Positions 12,101 to 22,980 of a stretch of DNA of 64,000 bases are shown one piece after another (the first letter of the stretch is position 1; every line of letters begins with the position of its first letter). Below the pieces are notes generated by a model, which was given only the letters and a program-made list of their open reading frames with translations, had not been told where the DNA came from and searched no databases. Source of the DNA: Paramyrothecium sp. XJ0827 (Eukaryota > Ascomycota > Sordariomycetes > Hypocreales > Stachybotryaceae); contig JAJFPB010000005.1 of assembly GCA_020881915.1 (NCBI GenBank), forward strand, positions 682,001 to 746,000, written 5' to 3'. The translations under genes and the position numbers were made by a program.

Positions 12101-14426
12101 AGCAAATAGTTCAAAAGCATATACCGTATGATCTGGGGACGGTAGCACGGCATAGCGAGTGTTACATCGCCGCGTTATATAACCCTTGACTATGTGCTGT
12201 ATGACAGCCAATAGGCGGCTCCAGGCGTGCTCCCACGATTGGTTCGCTTCTTCCTACCTTGGGTTTTCTTTTGTTGTCATCCCTTCAATTTCGTTCGTCA
12301 TTGTCACATCGGCCTCTTGTCATTTCCCTTCTTCCGGAATATTCTTTCCAGCCCCCTGCCTGCCCTGCCCTATCCGCCTCCACCACGGTTACAGTCAGAC
12401 CGCAGGATGCCATGCCCGATGTGCCATGCAATACGACGTTTTGTGCGTCCGGCCCCTTGACCCCTTGGGGAGGAGAGTTTTCCAGCTGTTCGCTCATCTT
12501 CCGTGCTCCGCCATTAGCAGTGCACACCGTCTGCAGCACCCCCCGGTCTCCCGACCCCGGAGCCAGTGTATGCGTAGTTGTGCTGGGTTTAGGCAGATGC
12601 ACTTCGCTCAACCGAGCGCCGACCGTCCATTATGGTGCAGGCTGGAGCTGAACGGATGAAAGCCTGCTGGCATATGCATCCGTCCACACGTACGCGCGTA
12701 TACATACCCACATCCCACATTACCATGTCGCCATTCTGGCTCACCGATTGCCATCTTCTGCTTCCTACGGTGCCATGGGTGGCTTGCTCCGTCCTGTACG
12801 GATTCAATAGCTGGAGACGAAACATTCCTCCTTCCCTCTGCGGTGCAACCTCTCTCCGCCGAGCCGGGATCGCACAAGCACGAGAATGGTGTTTCGCCTG
12901 GTTCTTGGTTCTCGTCATACCCTCTTTACGCTTTGAGACAGGCAAGAATACAGTTCCGTATTGAATCCACAATTTCCGTATTTTCCGTGCCCGAAAGGCT
13001 CCAATCGCAGCAGGGTTAAATGAGCCGGATATTAAGCCTAAAAATAGGCTTGTAAGAACGGCATCCGGCATAGCTGGGCCCTTGGCAAAATCCCAGTAGA
13101 AGCAAACGAGTGGCTCTCGTGCATCCTCGGGCTTGCTTGCCAAGAGCGGGAGGACGATGCACTCATGGTGCAAAGACTCTGCAGGTTACGTCTGCGGCGT
13201 TGCACCCGCTGCAAAGGATCGCAGTACAGGTCACGCATTCGCAATTGCCAAGGAGGCTTCTACTGCGCTTCTCCTCTTTTCCTGCATTCCGATTGCTCGA
13301 TCGATGGCCATCGAGCTTTATCCGCCATAACCATCAGGAAACCCAACATCCCGATCCCACGGCCTATGCCACAGATGTCGCTGCTGCCGCCATTGTTCGC
13401 CGCTCTCATCAGGCGATGCTTGCGTCCCTGGTCCAGCTGAAGGACTGACCGATGGCAGTAAGCATAACAATTAGATGCAACCCACCTGCCGCTCGGGATT
13501 TAATGCAAGACGAGGACCAGTCGCGACAACCGAGAGGCGTTGCTTGATGGGCTGGCGGCGTACCCGGCAAGGTCGAGTTGGGAGCCGCAGCCCTCACCGG
13601 TTCGACAATTCAACCATTACCTGCATGACGCGTGCGGTGGCTATTGACCCTGATGCTCTAAACCAGTGGTTGAAAGTCAAAAAAAAAACAAAAAAAAAAA
13701 AGTGTCCGTTGATGAACCATAGTAGCGGCTTTGTAGGAGCGAACCATAGGTGCACGTTTACGGAACGGAGCCAATTAATGGTAATAACAGGGAGGCATTA
13801 AGATATCAATATGGCAGGCTTCCCCAGATTTTTGGCCCTGAAAAAGAACCCTTCAAGTCCCTGCCCGTCACATCAAGCGCAGCAATAAGAGCAATGGCAT
13901 GACCCTGAACCAATATTACATTCATTATAGATCCCCGAAACTGGAAATCCCGTCTCATGTTCCCGGCGGCCAAACAATTCCCGAGCGCGTGCCTCCCCTC
14001 CATCTAAACGTCCCATTTAACATGCTCATGGATCATCAGCTCTCATGGCCCGTCCCGCGCCGCCTACCCGAATCGACCTAGTAGTACAAATCAAGGACAG
14101 GACAACACAGGGGACACAAACAGGAAATGAAAACGACGATCGCAAGTAAGCTCTTACAGAATTGGGTTTTCGCCCCTCCCATTCTCGCCTCGGAGACGCA
14201 CGGCTGTTGCTTAACCCCCGCTGCTGTCTCACGCAATTCGTCGCATGGCAGTTCTTGCGGTCTTGGCCTGCATCGCGGACGCGGCAACCGGTTGCCCGCG
14301 AGGCGTGTGGGAGTCCGGTTGTACGCGCGTGCATTCTCTCCCGGCCCCGGCTCGGTGTCTCAGCTGAGATGAGATGCCCGACCGTGAGGAGCCCAGGTTG
14401 GAAACGATGCATCCGCAAGACTGCGT
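6172..14426. other. Very long non-coding interval (8.3 kb)
   Basis: Between the 5' end of the chitin synthase gene and the 3' end of the chitin deacetylase gene. Both strands carry only short open frames without recognisable domains. It contains low-complexity tracts: purine-rich A/G runs near 6640-6670, C runs near 7400 and 11147-11170, and hexamer repeats near 9558 and 10306. The part near 6.2-7.3 kb should include the chitin synthase promoter and 5' UTR. Lineage-specific small genes or non-coding RNAs cannot be excluded by eye. Confidence 0.55.
9558..9581. repeat. AATGGC hexanucleotide repeat
   Basis: About four tandem copies of AATGGC in a non-coding stretch. A related CATTGG-type repeat lies at about 10306-10330. 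Short, and probably slippage-derived. Confidence 0.7.
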
Positions 14427-15551
14427 TTAGTTGCATCTGCCAAAACCTCGTTGACACCCCGCACCGCAGTGCGTGACGGTGTTTCCACTGCGAAGCGAGA
14501 CCAGTCAGTCGATGAGAAGCAGAAGGAGACACTGGGGAAGGCAATAAAGGCGATGCAATGGAACATGGGCGGCATCCGCGAAGGTGTCCCGGCCCCTCCC
14601 TCTCCTTCGGTCTCCCACATCTGCCACATTCTGCCATCCTCCCCCTGCCGATCAGATCGATCGGATCCTACCAAGCTTTGCGGCTTGGAGGGGAGTGGAG
14701 ATATGGGCGCCAAGGCGGGCCATCCCTTCCAAGCCAGCCCAATGGGTAGTGAAAGCAAGTCCGGGATCAGGGAATAGAGGCAGTTGAGGAATAATTTTTC
14801 CACTTACCAGAAGCCGTACTGCGAGCAGCACGTCTTGTCGCTATAGTTCGCGCACGACGCCGAGAACTGCGAACCGCAGAGCCCATTGGTCGTGTCCGAG
14901 GTGCCTGGCGGACGGGGGTTGCAGGCGCCAAAGTTGGTATCACACCCTGTTCCGCAGTAGGAAGCACTAGAACCGCTGTTGCATGACAGGGAAGAAAGCC
15001 CTTGGCGTTAGTATGGCCTTCCTTGATGCACCAGGGGGAGAGACACCAGCTTGTTATCAAGTGGTGATGCTTTTAAACAGTGCTAAACAGATGTGTGATG
15101 CAAGCGAAGCAGCAAGTATAAGACTATTAACCAGTATGCCCTTCGAGACTAAACTTGTTCTATGCCATGTCTTTCCGACGAGACCGCCGAGTTAAGAAGA
15201 ATGGGTGATGAACCCAGGCAAAGAGAGAAATGAAAGCAAGGAGGAGACGGAAAAGAGACATTCTGTTGTGTTTTGCCTCGTCCGGGATGTAAATGAGGGC
15301 TGACAATGTGCAATGACATGCAATGAAACACAAAACATGCAATGATGGTGGATTGGGGTGGCAATTCGACAGGGGGCATTAAGCAATAGTTTTTCTGTCT
15401 TGTAAAAGGAAATAGGCCGACGCATCGGAGCCGACGCAAGATGCAATGCTGCATAAGCGAACAAGCCTCCTTCTTCAAACAGACAGGGGAACCCAGATTA
15501 TCAAGATAATAAAAAATGAAATGCAAAGTTCATGATCTCGTGGTGGCAGGG

Positions 15552-15610
<59 letters not shown>

Positions 15611-17273
15611 TGTGGGCTTTCTTACCAAAATCCGTAATAGGAGCAGCAGTTACCAAACGGTGAGCCGCTGCAGGTCTGCCCAGAGCTGCCGCCGCACTTC
15701 TGATCCCGCGAGACCTTGAGTCCGCCGCTGGGGGTGGCGCTGGGGGTGGCACTTTGGGTCGAGGAGGCCGTGGAGGTAGTCCTCAAGGTCGTCGGTGGCC
15801 TGGACGTCGTTGTGGTGACGACCGAGGAGGTGGAGAGGCTGGAAGACCTGGTGGAGGACGAGGTTGCGGACGCGCGAGACGTGGTCGAGAAGGGGGGACT
15901 CGGGCCGCACGTGCCGGAAAGGTCCTGGGGCGCGGAGCGATACCAGTTCTCCTGGGGGTCTCCGAGGCACTCGCCCAGCGTGACGAGGCGGTAGCCGCGC
16001 GCGAGGGACTGCTCCACCATGAAGGCCGTGAGGTTGGTGACGGTCTGCTCCTGCACGTCGTGGGCCAAGACGATGTAGCTGTTGGCGGCGGCGTTGGTCG
16101 AGACGGCGTTGGAGAAGCGGTTCTTGGCGTTCTGGATCAGGTCGGGCGAGTTGTACTCAAAGTCCTTGGTGTCGACGTTGATGTCGGCGATGTGGTAGCC
16201 GAGGTCGTTCATGAGGCCCTGGCAGCCGGTGCCCGCGTTGCACTCCAGGTAGGGGGCGCGCATGTAGGTCGGGAAGAAGCCAAAGATGTTGCGGAAGGCC
16301 ATCTCGTTGTAGATCATCTCCGTGCGGCGCACCGACGCGTTGACCTGGTTGAGGTCCCGGTGAGTCCAGGTGTGGCTTGCGAGGTGGTGGCCGGCGGCGT
16401 ACGCGCGCTGCACGATGGGCGCCCAGCCCGTCGCGGGGTCGTCGATGTGACCCTTGCCGCGGTTGTTGCCCGCGATGAAGAACGTCACCTTCACGCCGAG
16501 GTCGTCGAGCCTGTTGAGGATATCCGTTGTGTAGAAGTATGGCCCGTCGTCAAAGGTCAGGGCGATCATGCCCGGACTGACGCACTGCTGGATAGGGGTG
16601 CCTACACCTCACCGTGTCAGTCGAGGCCCACGCCAAGATGCCATGTTGCACTGCATCCGCGAGTCAAGGAGGGGGTTGTGAGTTGGGTAGAAAGTAAGTG
16701 AGAGGCATGTCTGTGGCGCTGGACTCTGCGGGCAAGCAAGGAATGGAGGAATCACGAACCGTACGGAACGCTACCAATCTTTGGGCGAGGGACGCTATCA
16801 GTGCATGATCCCAAAGGCCCGAAGCTGTAAAGAGGAAGCGTATCAGCCAATCTGAACCATGTCTTTGTCCATCCAAGTTAGAGTTTGCCCCCGGATCCCA
16901 CCAAAGCAGCCCGCGAATCCACCGGCGGCCGTTGCTTGGCCGGGCGATCATGTTCGTCCCATGTAACACAAAGGCCACCACGAACGGGAGGGGGGAAAAG
17001 AATGGCAGCAACTCACAAGGTGTCGCAGGCGTCGCTGTAGTCGAGCTGGCACTGGGAGCCGGCGCAGTACGCCGACGTCGTTCCACAGTAGCCGGCCTCA
17101 GAGCAGCACTCGCCGGTTGGGCATCTCCCAACCCCGGCACCACACCGGCCAGCACGCTTGTCCAAGGGGATCACCTCGCGCTTGAGCGGTGCGGGCTTTG
17201 GTCCGCAGGCAATCGTGCCCCCGATGTTGGCCAGCAGGGCGCAGGCGACTGCAGAAAAGGTTGTGTGCTTCAT
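14427..17273 (-). CDS. Chitin/polysaccharide deacetylase (CE4) with three CBM18 chitin-binding modules
   Basis: Secreted enzyme expected to deacetylate chitin or another GlcNAc polymer to a chitosan-like product. Exons: 17273-17017, 16824-16760, 16601-15626, 14975-14808, 14487-14427; all GT-AG and phase-compatible, giving 508 aa. Order: signal peptide (about 1-22); CBM18 (about 43-76, CGAGVGRC...CCSEAGYCG); NODB domain (about 118-325) with TFDDGP (D125/D126), the metal-binding pair in SHTWTH (H184, H188), RAPYLEC and AHD (H288); a Ser/Thr-rich linker (about 342-401), probably O-glycosylated; then two more CBM18 modules. Introns 3 and 4 split the Cys codon of a YGFC motif at the same place in each CBM18, consistent with module duplication together with the intron. 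An in-frame upstream ATG at 17372 would bury the signal peptide, so 17273 was chosen. Introns 3 (650 bp) and 4 (320 bp) are long for fungi. Confidence 0.92.
15557..15608. repeat. (TG)26 microsatellite inside intron 3 of the deacetylase gene
   Basis: An uninterrupted TG run of 52 bp on the + strand (CA on the coding strand), starting about 17 bp inside the 5' splice site at 15625. Probably length-polymorphic. Confidence 0.97.
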
Positions 17274-20200
17274 CTTTTCCCGTTGACGTAAGTGCCGTAC
17301 CTGTTGCTCCTTTCCTGGTGTTTCCGGATCCGGGTTGTTTAAAAAGTTTCTGTGTTTTTTTTTTTCTTCCACAAGGCTTATGGACTGTTTTCAAGCTCTC
17401 TCGTTCGTAGCTTGTCAGTCAATTAGGGATTAATGCCTTGCTTGTTAATAAAGACGAGAGCCAAAAGATTGAACAGGTCAGCGAAGCGAGTGAGTGAGAG
17501 GGAAACCCTGTTTTGTTTTCAGCGAACGGGGAGGAATGCGTTCCGGCTGGACTCCAGGACAACCCAAAGTGATGGACGGTGACCGTACGGGATACCCAGG
17601 GCGGGAGACGGAGGGATCAGGGCACAGGGAGAAATGCATGGATCCTGCGACTATTTACATGGATCCCCCCCCAAGCTTGGCACGGCTTATCCACATTATG
17701 GGGACAACTATCACTCTCACCAACGCAGAGCAGGAGTTAAAAAAATTCATAAACCCGTCTCACCAACGCGCAGGCGCGCCAACTTTTTCCAGCTTACAGA
17801 ACACGAGGTTTTGCGACTTGTCCGGTGCTTGGCTCAGCCCTTCCAGACCCTGCCCGTTGGGGATTGCCAAGCCAATGTTTCCCGCAGCTAGAAGGCCTCC
17901 TTGGGCTGCCACATGCCTGTTCAGCCACTCAGATTCGTGGGAAAGGGGGGGGGACAGGACGGAGTCTCAGAGCCGTGACAGCAAAGCATACGTGCACTAA
18001 AGTCATTTGTGCTGGCGGTGGCCTGACCGTTTTCTTTCCTTTTCCCTGTTTCTAACGCAGTCCCTTACTTGCAATGCCTCTGTCCCGTGGTTAGCTTTGG
18101 CATATCACCCGTTTCCATTCTCTTAATTTTTTGGTTTTTTTCCCCTTATGCTTGTGTGAGCTAAGCCCTGAAATCTGAGGGCCCCCAAGTCATCCACATT
18201 CCTGTTGTCCAGCCCTTTCGGTTCCTCGGAGCCGTATCGAAGTACAGCATGCCTTTTCCCGGGTCTAAACCAAACTATTAGCCAGCTATGGGAATCCCTT
18301 ATCAACAGTTCTGTGTATTCCTCTTCTTCCGCTCCGATGGCTTGCCCCTGGCGGCGGTAAGGTTTCTGCCATTGAATGGGAGGACTCAACGTTATCGCGC
18401 GTCTCGTATATGCCACCGACCCCCCTCCCCTCCTCGTCGGGTCCGAGGCCGCCATTCGCGGGACGCCTCGTCGTGCTAGCTGGGCCTGGGCGCGCCTGGT
18501 GTTCGATTACGATGCGCCGACCGGGCGGCGACTGGTCCAAAGTCAAAAACCACGCACGGGGGTAGCGCTCGAGATCGGCAGGGCTACCGGCGCCGGGCGC
18601 ACCGTCCAGTCCTCCGGTCATGTGGGAATTTCCTGTTTCGGATCCATGACCTGACCTGTGCTCCGGGAACCTGGTTTCGGGGGCAGACGGTGATCTCCAA
18701 CGTGAAAGCTAGCGGAGCGACCCCTGGTGGCGGTTCACCTCGTCTTCTTGGACGCCGTGCTTCAGTAGCATCGTGTTCGAAAGGCCAGAATGAGCAGAAT
18801 GAGCAGATTGAGCCGATACAGAGTTTTCCCACCAGAAGATTCCAACACGTTATGGGTCGAGCTGAAGGCGCACCAGCGAAAACCATCCGAAATGCACTTT
18901 GGATGACCGCAACTGCTACGCACTTCAGCCTCAACTTCGCTCCTGCTCCTTTCAATCAGATTATTGAGCGCCACTCTGCATCGCCAGCTCAGCAACATCA
19001 TGAGGCCATGGCCAAGGGCCAGCAGCCGCAGTGCTCCCGGAGCCAGGACAAGGTCCGGTTCCATTTCCCTCACCTTGGTCTGCGAAGGTGACACTTTTGC
19101 ATTTGGTCAAATCATACGTAGCCATCTGTAGAGTTCGTAGCGTGAACGAGAGGGCTGAGTTTCGAGGTTCAGCAAATTTCGTCACTGCCTCCATCGCCCA
19201 TCCTTCCAGAAAGTCCTGGCCTGCAGTATGGCGCAATCGCTGGAATGCTACCCACGGCAATAGCAATGGCAACGTCCGTCCACTTCCGTCACTTCCGTCG
19301 CCTCACTTACTCGTCTCGATGGGTCTCGACCGCAAGCACGCCGCTTCGGTTCCGCCCACGCCCATAGACATAGCACATGCTGTGGCTCTTGCGAAATTGT
19401 CATCGTCGACCCCAGATCCCCTTCGACCCGGGCGGCGACAGTGTAGTCAAAGGAGAGGTTTTCACTTGACTGTGGCGCCCTTCAAAATCGCGATCGCATG
19501 TGCCCACAACCGCTCATCCGGTCCTGTTGAGACAATGAGTCGGGTAGCCACCGGGTGCCTGGTCTTGCACGACATCTCCCCTGGATCTAAGCACTTTGTC
19601 TAACCACCCTCACCGGGTGCTGTCGTAGTGGTGCCCTATCGCTGGCCTCCGGTCCCTCCATCTCAGCACATGAGTGGAACGAAGGAGGGGAGGGGAAACA
19701 CCTCTCTGTCTTACGCACAGCAAGGCAGCGTCCAATCTTGGGGGCTCAAGCTCTCTCCACGAGCTTTGTTCACTGTGAAGGAGGGACGGGGATTTGCTCC
19801 AGGTGTGGCACTGTCTCTTGCGTTTGTGTGGCCGATGGATGATGCCATTAGGCAAGTAGGGGGGCGTGTCGCAGGAGGGCGTGTGGAATGACATGACGGA
19901 AAAAAGTCAAGGGGGGGTGTGAGCCAGAGAACACGGTGCACCTTTGCAAGTACCGATACCCGCTCGTTCACACAACTGGTGCTCGACCTTCAGATGAAAC
20001 CGCGAAGGGAAACTGGGGGACCCACGGCCAACTACCAACGTTCCACCGCACAGTCGCCCGGCTCCGAGCTACGAGCCCGTGCAGGGTTCTCTCTCCAGAT
20101 CAGGCCACCCATGTCAGCGGCAACTAAACCTAGCTGCAGATCTTACCTCGGATTACGATGTAAGCCAAGCCCTTTAGTCGACCCCTGACCCCTGTCACAC

Positions 20201-21627
20201 GCACGCCCACACTCCCCTCCCTTTCACGTCGGCCGGATCCACCTGGCGCTGAAGGGACTCCCGAAATGTGAGAAGGACGAGGACTACATTGATCTAACGA
20301 GAACTACTGTGGCATCGGAGCCTCTATCAGGATCACGCCCTTCTCTCTTCTGGGCTTCCCAGCCATGCTCAATGGCAGCATGCTCCGGGCTATTGCCTCA
20401 TCCCGCCCCTCCCTCGTTCTCGTTTTCCTGCCCTCCAGGGACTCGCGTTCAGCTGATACTGTCATGCCCGTTGGTGCTCCAACCCACGCAACTTTCTGTG
20501 TTTGGCTTGGCGCAGTTGGTATCAAGACGAAACTGGGTCTCATTCTGACGTCTACTCTTGTTCTTTCTTTTTTCCATTTAGTCAATTGCCCACTTTCTAG
20601 CCCACACAGGCCCGCCCTGACCCTTCCGCCCCTCTCCACCAGCCTCCCAATGACTCTTTCCGGGCCAAATGGCGCATAACTTTACCGACTCCCTTACTCT
20701 CTGGCTGCTAATTGCTCTGAGATCTGCATGACACCCGAAAGGCATAAAGTCATGGTTGCAAATAGGGTGTGTGTGAAACGAATGCAGGAACGTCGACCCG
20801 GCGTTGGGCGGGTCCTCCCCCCCTTCCAAAAGGTCGCAATATTGCCTACGCCGCGAGTGATGAAGACACCAACTCCGGATGGCTAGACGCAAGAAGAATC
20901 ACGCCCGTCGGTTCTGCTCGTGGGCCAAGACCGCATCGAAGGTGGCTTGGTCTGGGCCGTGTTGATAACCAATCCGTCGTTTCGTTTCCATTCCTCGGGA
21001 GACGCCCCCCATCCACCATCTCATCGGGATACCAGGGAAACAATAGCTGCAACCATGAAATCTCCAAGTCCCTCGAGTCGGTTTTCCCGCTCCTCAACGT
21101 GGTGGAGACTTGATCGGTTTTTTTTTCCTCTGCGTCTTTTCACACCCGCCCTAGGCCATCTCTCGGCGGCGAGCTCATGGCCACACATGCAGGCGGACGA
21201 TGTAGATCAAAACCATGACATGCTTGCGGCGCTTGGTTTAGTTGTCGTTCGACCGCAGCTCTCCCGTCGAACCAGGGTGCCGGCGCAACGCTGGATCATA
21301 CCGCATTGATGTTCCGTCATTGCCCAGTGCTGACGAGTATATTGTGAGGCCGATGGTAGCTCGGTTTTCGAGTCTGAATTCTCCATCCATCTCACTTCTC
21401 CACGCCGTCTGCACCGTATCCATTACTGTCGCATTCGCTCCCACGCAACACACTCAGGCCATCTTTCCCTCGCTCTTTCTTTCACCCATCTTCCCATCTG
21501 GTCCTCCTCTTCCCCCGGGTGCGTCCCGTCTTCTTCCTCCCTTGTCCCTCCCCTCCCGCCCTTCAAGATCTGAAGCTCTCGTTTCGGCCGGCCATCATTG
21601 TCGATCCTTGAATCATATACCTCCACC
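17274..21627. other. 4.4-kb divergent intergenic region
   Basis: Lies between the 5' ends of the chitin deacetylase gene (minus) and the nucleotide-sugar dehydrogenase gene (plus), so it holds both promoters. The last 200 bp before the dehydrogenase ATG is pyrimidine-rich, as in many fungal core promoters. No supported coding region; the open frames lack domain signal on either strand. Confidence 0.6.
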
Positions 21628-22980
21628 ATGACGGAGCTCATCAGTCAATCCCTCCTCAGCCGGGGCTTCCCGTTGATGGAGGACAACGAACAACGCCAGA
21701 AGGCGTGGGACTTCTCCAACCAGGGATACTACGACCTCACCCCGCCGGGCGAGATCTCCGAGACCGAGGACCTCTATGACATTCCTTCGGGAGCCATTGA
21801 CAGCGAGACAGAGCCGCTCGTTGCTGTCATTGGTGTTGGCTATGTCGGCGAGCACCTGGTTGGCGAGTTCTCCAAGCACTACGACGTGCTCGGCTATGAT
21901 GTCTCCGAGGCTCGCGTGAAGATGTTGTCAGACAAGTTCGCCGACAACAGCCGCCTGCGCCTCACACACTCGGCCAAGGACATTGCCAGCGCCACCCACT
22001 TCCTCATCTCGGTGCCCACCCTCCTCCTACCCGACAAGACCATCGACTCCTCATACCTGCGCAGCGCCCTTGCTGCCGTCGGCCTCCACGCTCGTCGTGG
22101 TGCCACCGTCGTCATTGAGAGCTCCGTCGCCGTCGGCATGACGAGGGAGCTGCTCGGGCCTCTTGCCAAGGAGCGCGGCTTCTTCGCCGGCATGTCGCCG
22201 GAGCGCGTCGACCCCGGCCGCTGCGAGCCCCCGGCTCATGCCATCCCCAAGGTCGTCTCCGGCCTCGACGACGTCGTCCCAGGCTCTCTCGACGCCATCC
22301 TCCGCCTCTACTCTCAGGCCTTTTACCGGGTGGTGCCCGTGTCGCGGCCCGAGGTGGCGGAGATGATGAAGCTCTACGAGAACTGCCAGCGCATGGTGTG
22401 CATCGCCTACGCCAATGAGATGGCCGACGCCTGCGTCTCGCACGACATTGACCCGTACGAGGTGTGCCGCGCCGCCGCCACCAAGCCCTTCGGCTACATG
22501 CCCTACACACCTAGCCTGGGCGTCGGCGGCCACTGCATCCCCGTCAACCCATACTACCTGCTGTCCAACAGTCAGTTCCCGCTGCTTGAGGCCGCCTCGG
22601 AGAAGATGCGCGCCCGCCCCGCCGCCATTGCGCAGCGGGCCGTTGAGCAGCTCTACCGCGAGCAGGGTGACGGTCTGCGGCCGCGCGTGCTCGTCGCCGG
22701 CATCGGCTTCAAGGTCGGCCAGTCGCATCTGGCAAACTCGCCTGGACTGGAGCTCGCCAAGGCTCTCGTGCTGACCGACAAGGTCGAGGTGTCGTGGGTT
22801 GACCCCTTGGTGGCCCAGGAGGCGGTACCTCAGATTTCCCGCCTCGACGCCGACGACTGGAACGTCGAATCGTTGCAGCACCGCTTCGACATGGTCATCG
22901 TCGCGTTCCGCCAGCACGGGCTGGACTTTTCGGTGCTGGACCAGCTGCAAGGAGTCAAGGTCGAGAAGTGGTGCCCATAA
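21628..22980 (+). CDS. UDP-N-acetylhexosamine 6-dehydrogenase-like nucleotide-sugar dehydrogenase
   Basis: Intronless, 450 aa. NAD-dependent oxidation of a nucleotide sugar C6 hydroxyl to a uronate. The Rossmann motif VIGVGYVGEHL lies near residues 67-77; the central helix has KLYENCQRM and ANEMAD; the active-site motif GVGGHCIPVNPYYL contains the catalytic Cys; a third C-terminal domain (AGIGFKVG) follows. The GGHC-P-NPYY form is typical of the WecC/TviB branch acting on UDP-ManNAc or UDP-GlcNAc. The classical eukaryotic UDP-glucose dehydrogenase motif has GGSCFxKD instead. The ATG at 21628 (CACCATGA) has a strong context; a slightly longer frame upstream opens only with TTG. High GC3 throughout. 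Proximity to a chitin synthase and a CE4 deacetylase suggests a role in an amino-sugar uronate polymer; this is inference. Confidence 0.85.
   Translation: MTELISQSLLSRGFPLMEDNEQRQKAWDFSNQGYYDLTPPGEISETEDLYDIPSGAIDSETEPLVAVIGVGYVGEHLVGEFSKHYDVLGYDVSEARVKMLSDKFADNSRLRLTHSAKDIASATHFLISVPTLLLPDKTIDSSYLRSALAAVGLHARRGATVVIESSVAVGMTRELLGPLAKERGFFAGMSPERVDPGRCEPPAHAIPKVVSGLDDVVPGSLDAILRLYSQAFYRVVPVSRPEVAEMMKLYENCQRMVCIAYANEMADACVSHDIDPYEVCRAAATKPFGYMPYTPSLGVGGHCIPVNPYYLLSNSQFPLLEAASEKMRARPAAIAQRAVEQLYREQGDGLRPRVLVAGIGFKVGQSHLANSPGLELAKALVLTDKVEVSWVDPLVAQEAVPQISRLDADDWNVESLQHRFDMVIVAFRQHGLDFSVLDQLQGVKVEKWCP

Noticed and set aside
15754..16701. 315-codon open frame antisense to the deacetylase gene
   Set aside because: Antisense shadow of the CE4 domain; Gly/Val/Arg-rich translation without recognisable features.
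22051..22950. 299-codon open frame antisense to the nucleotide-sugar dehydrogenase gene
   Set aside because: Antisense shadow in a high-GC3 gene; no domain.
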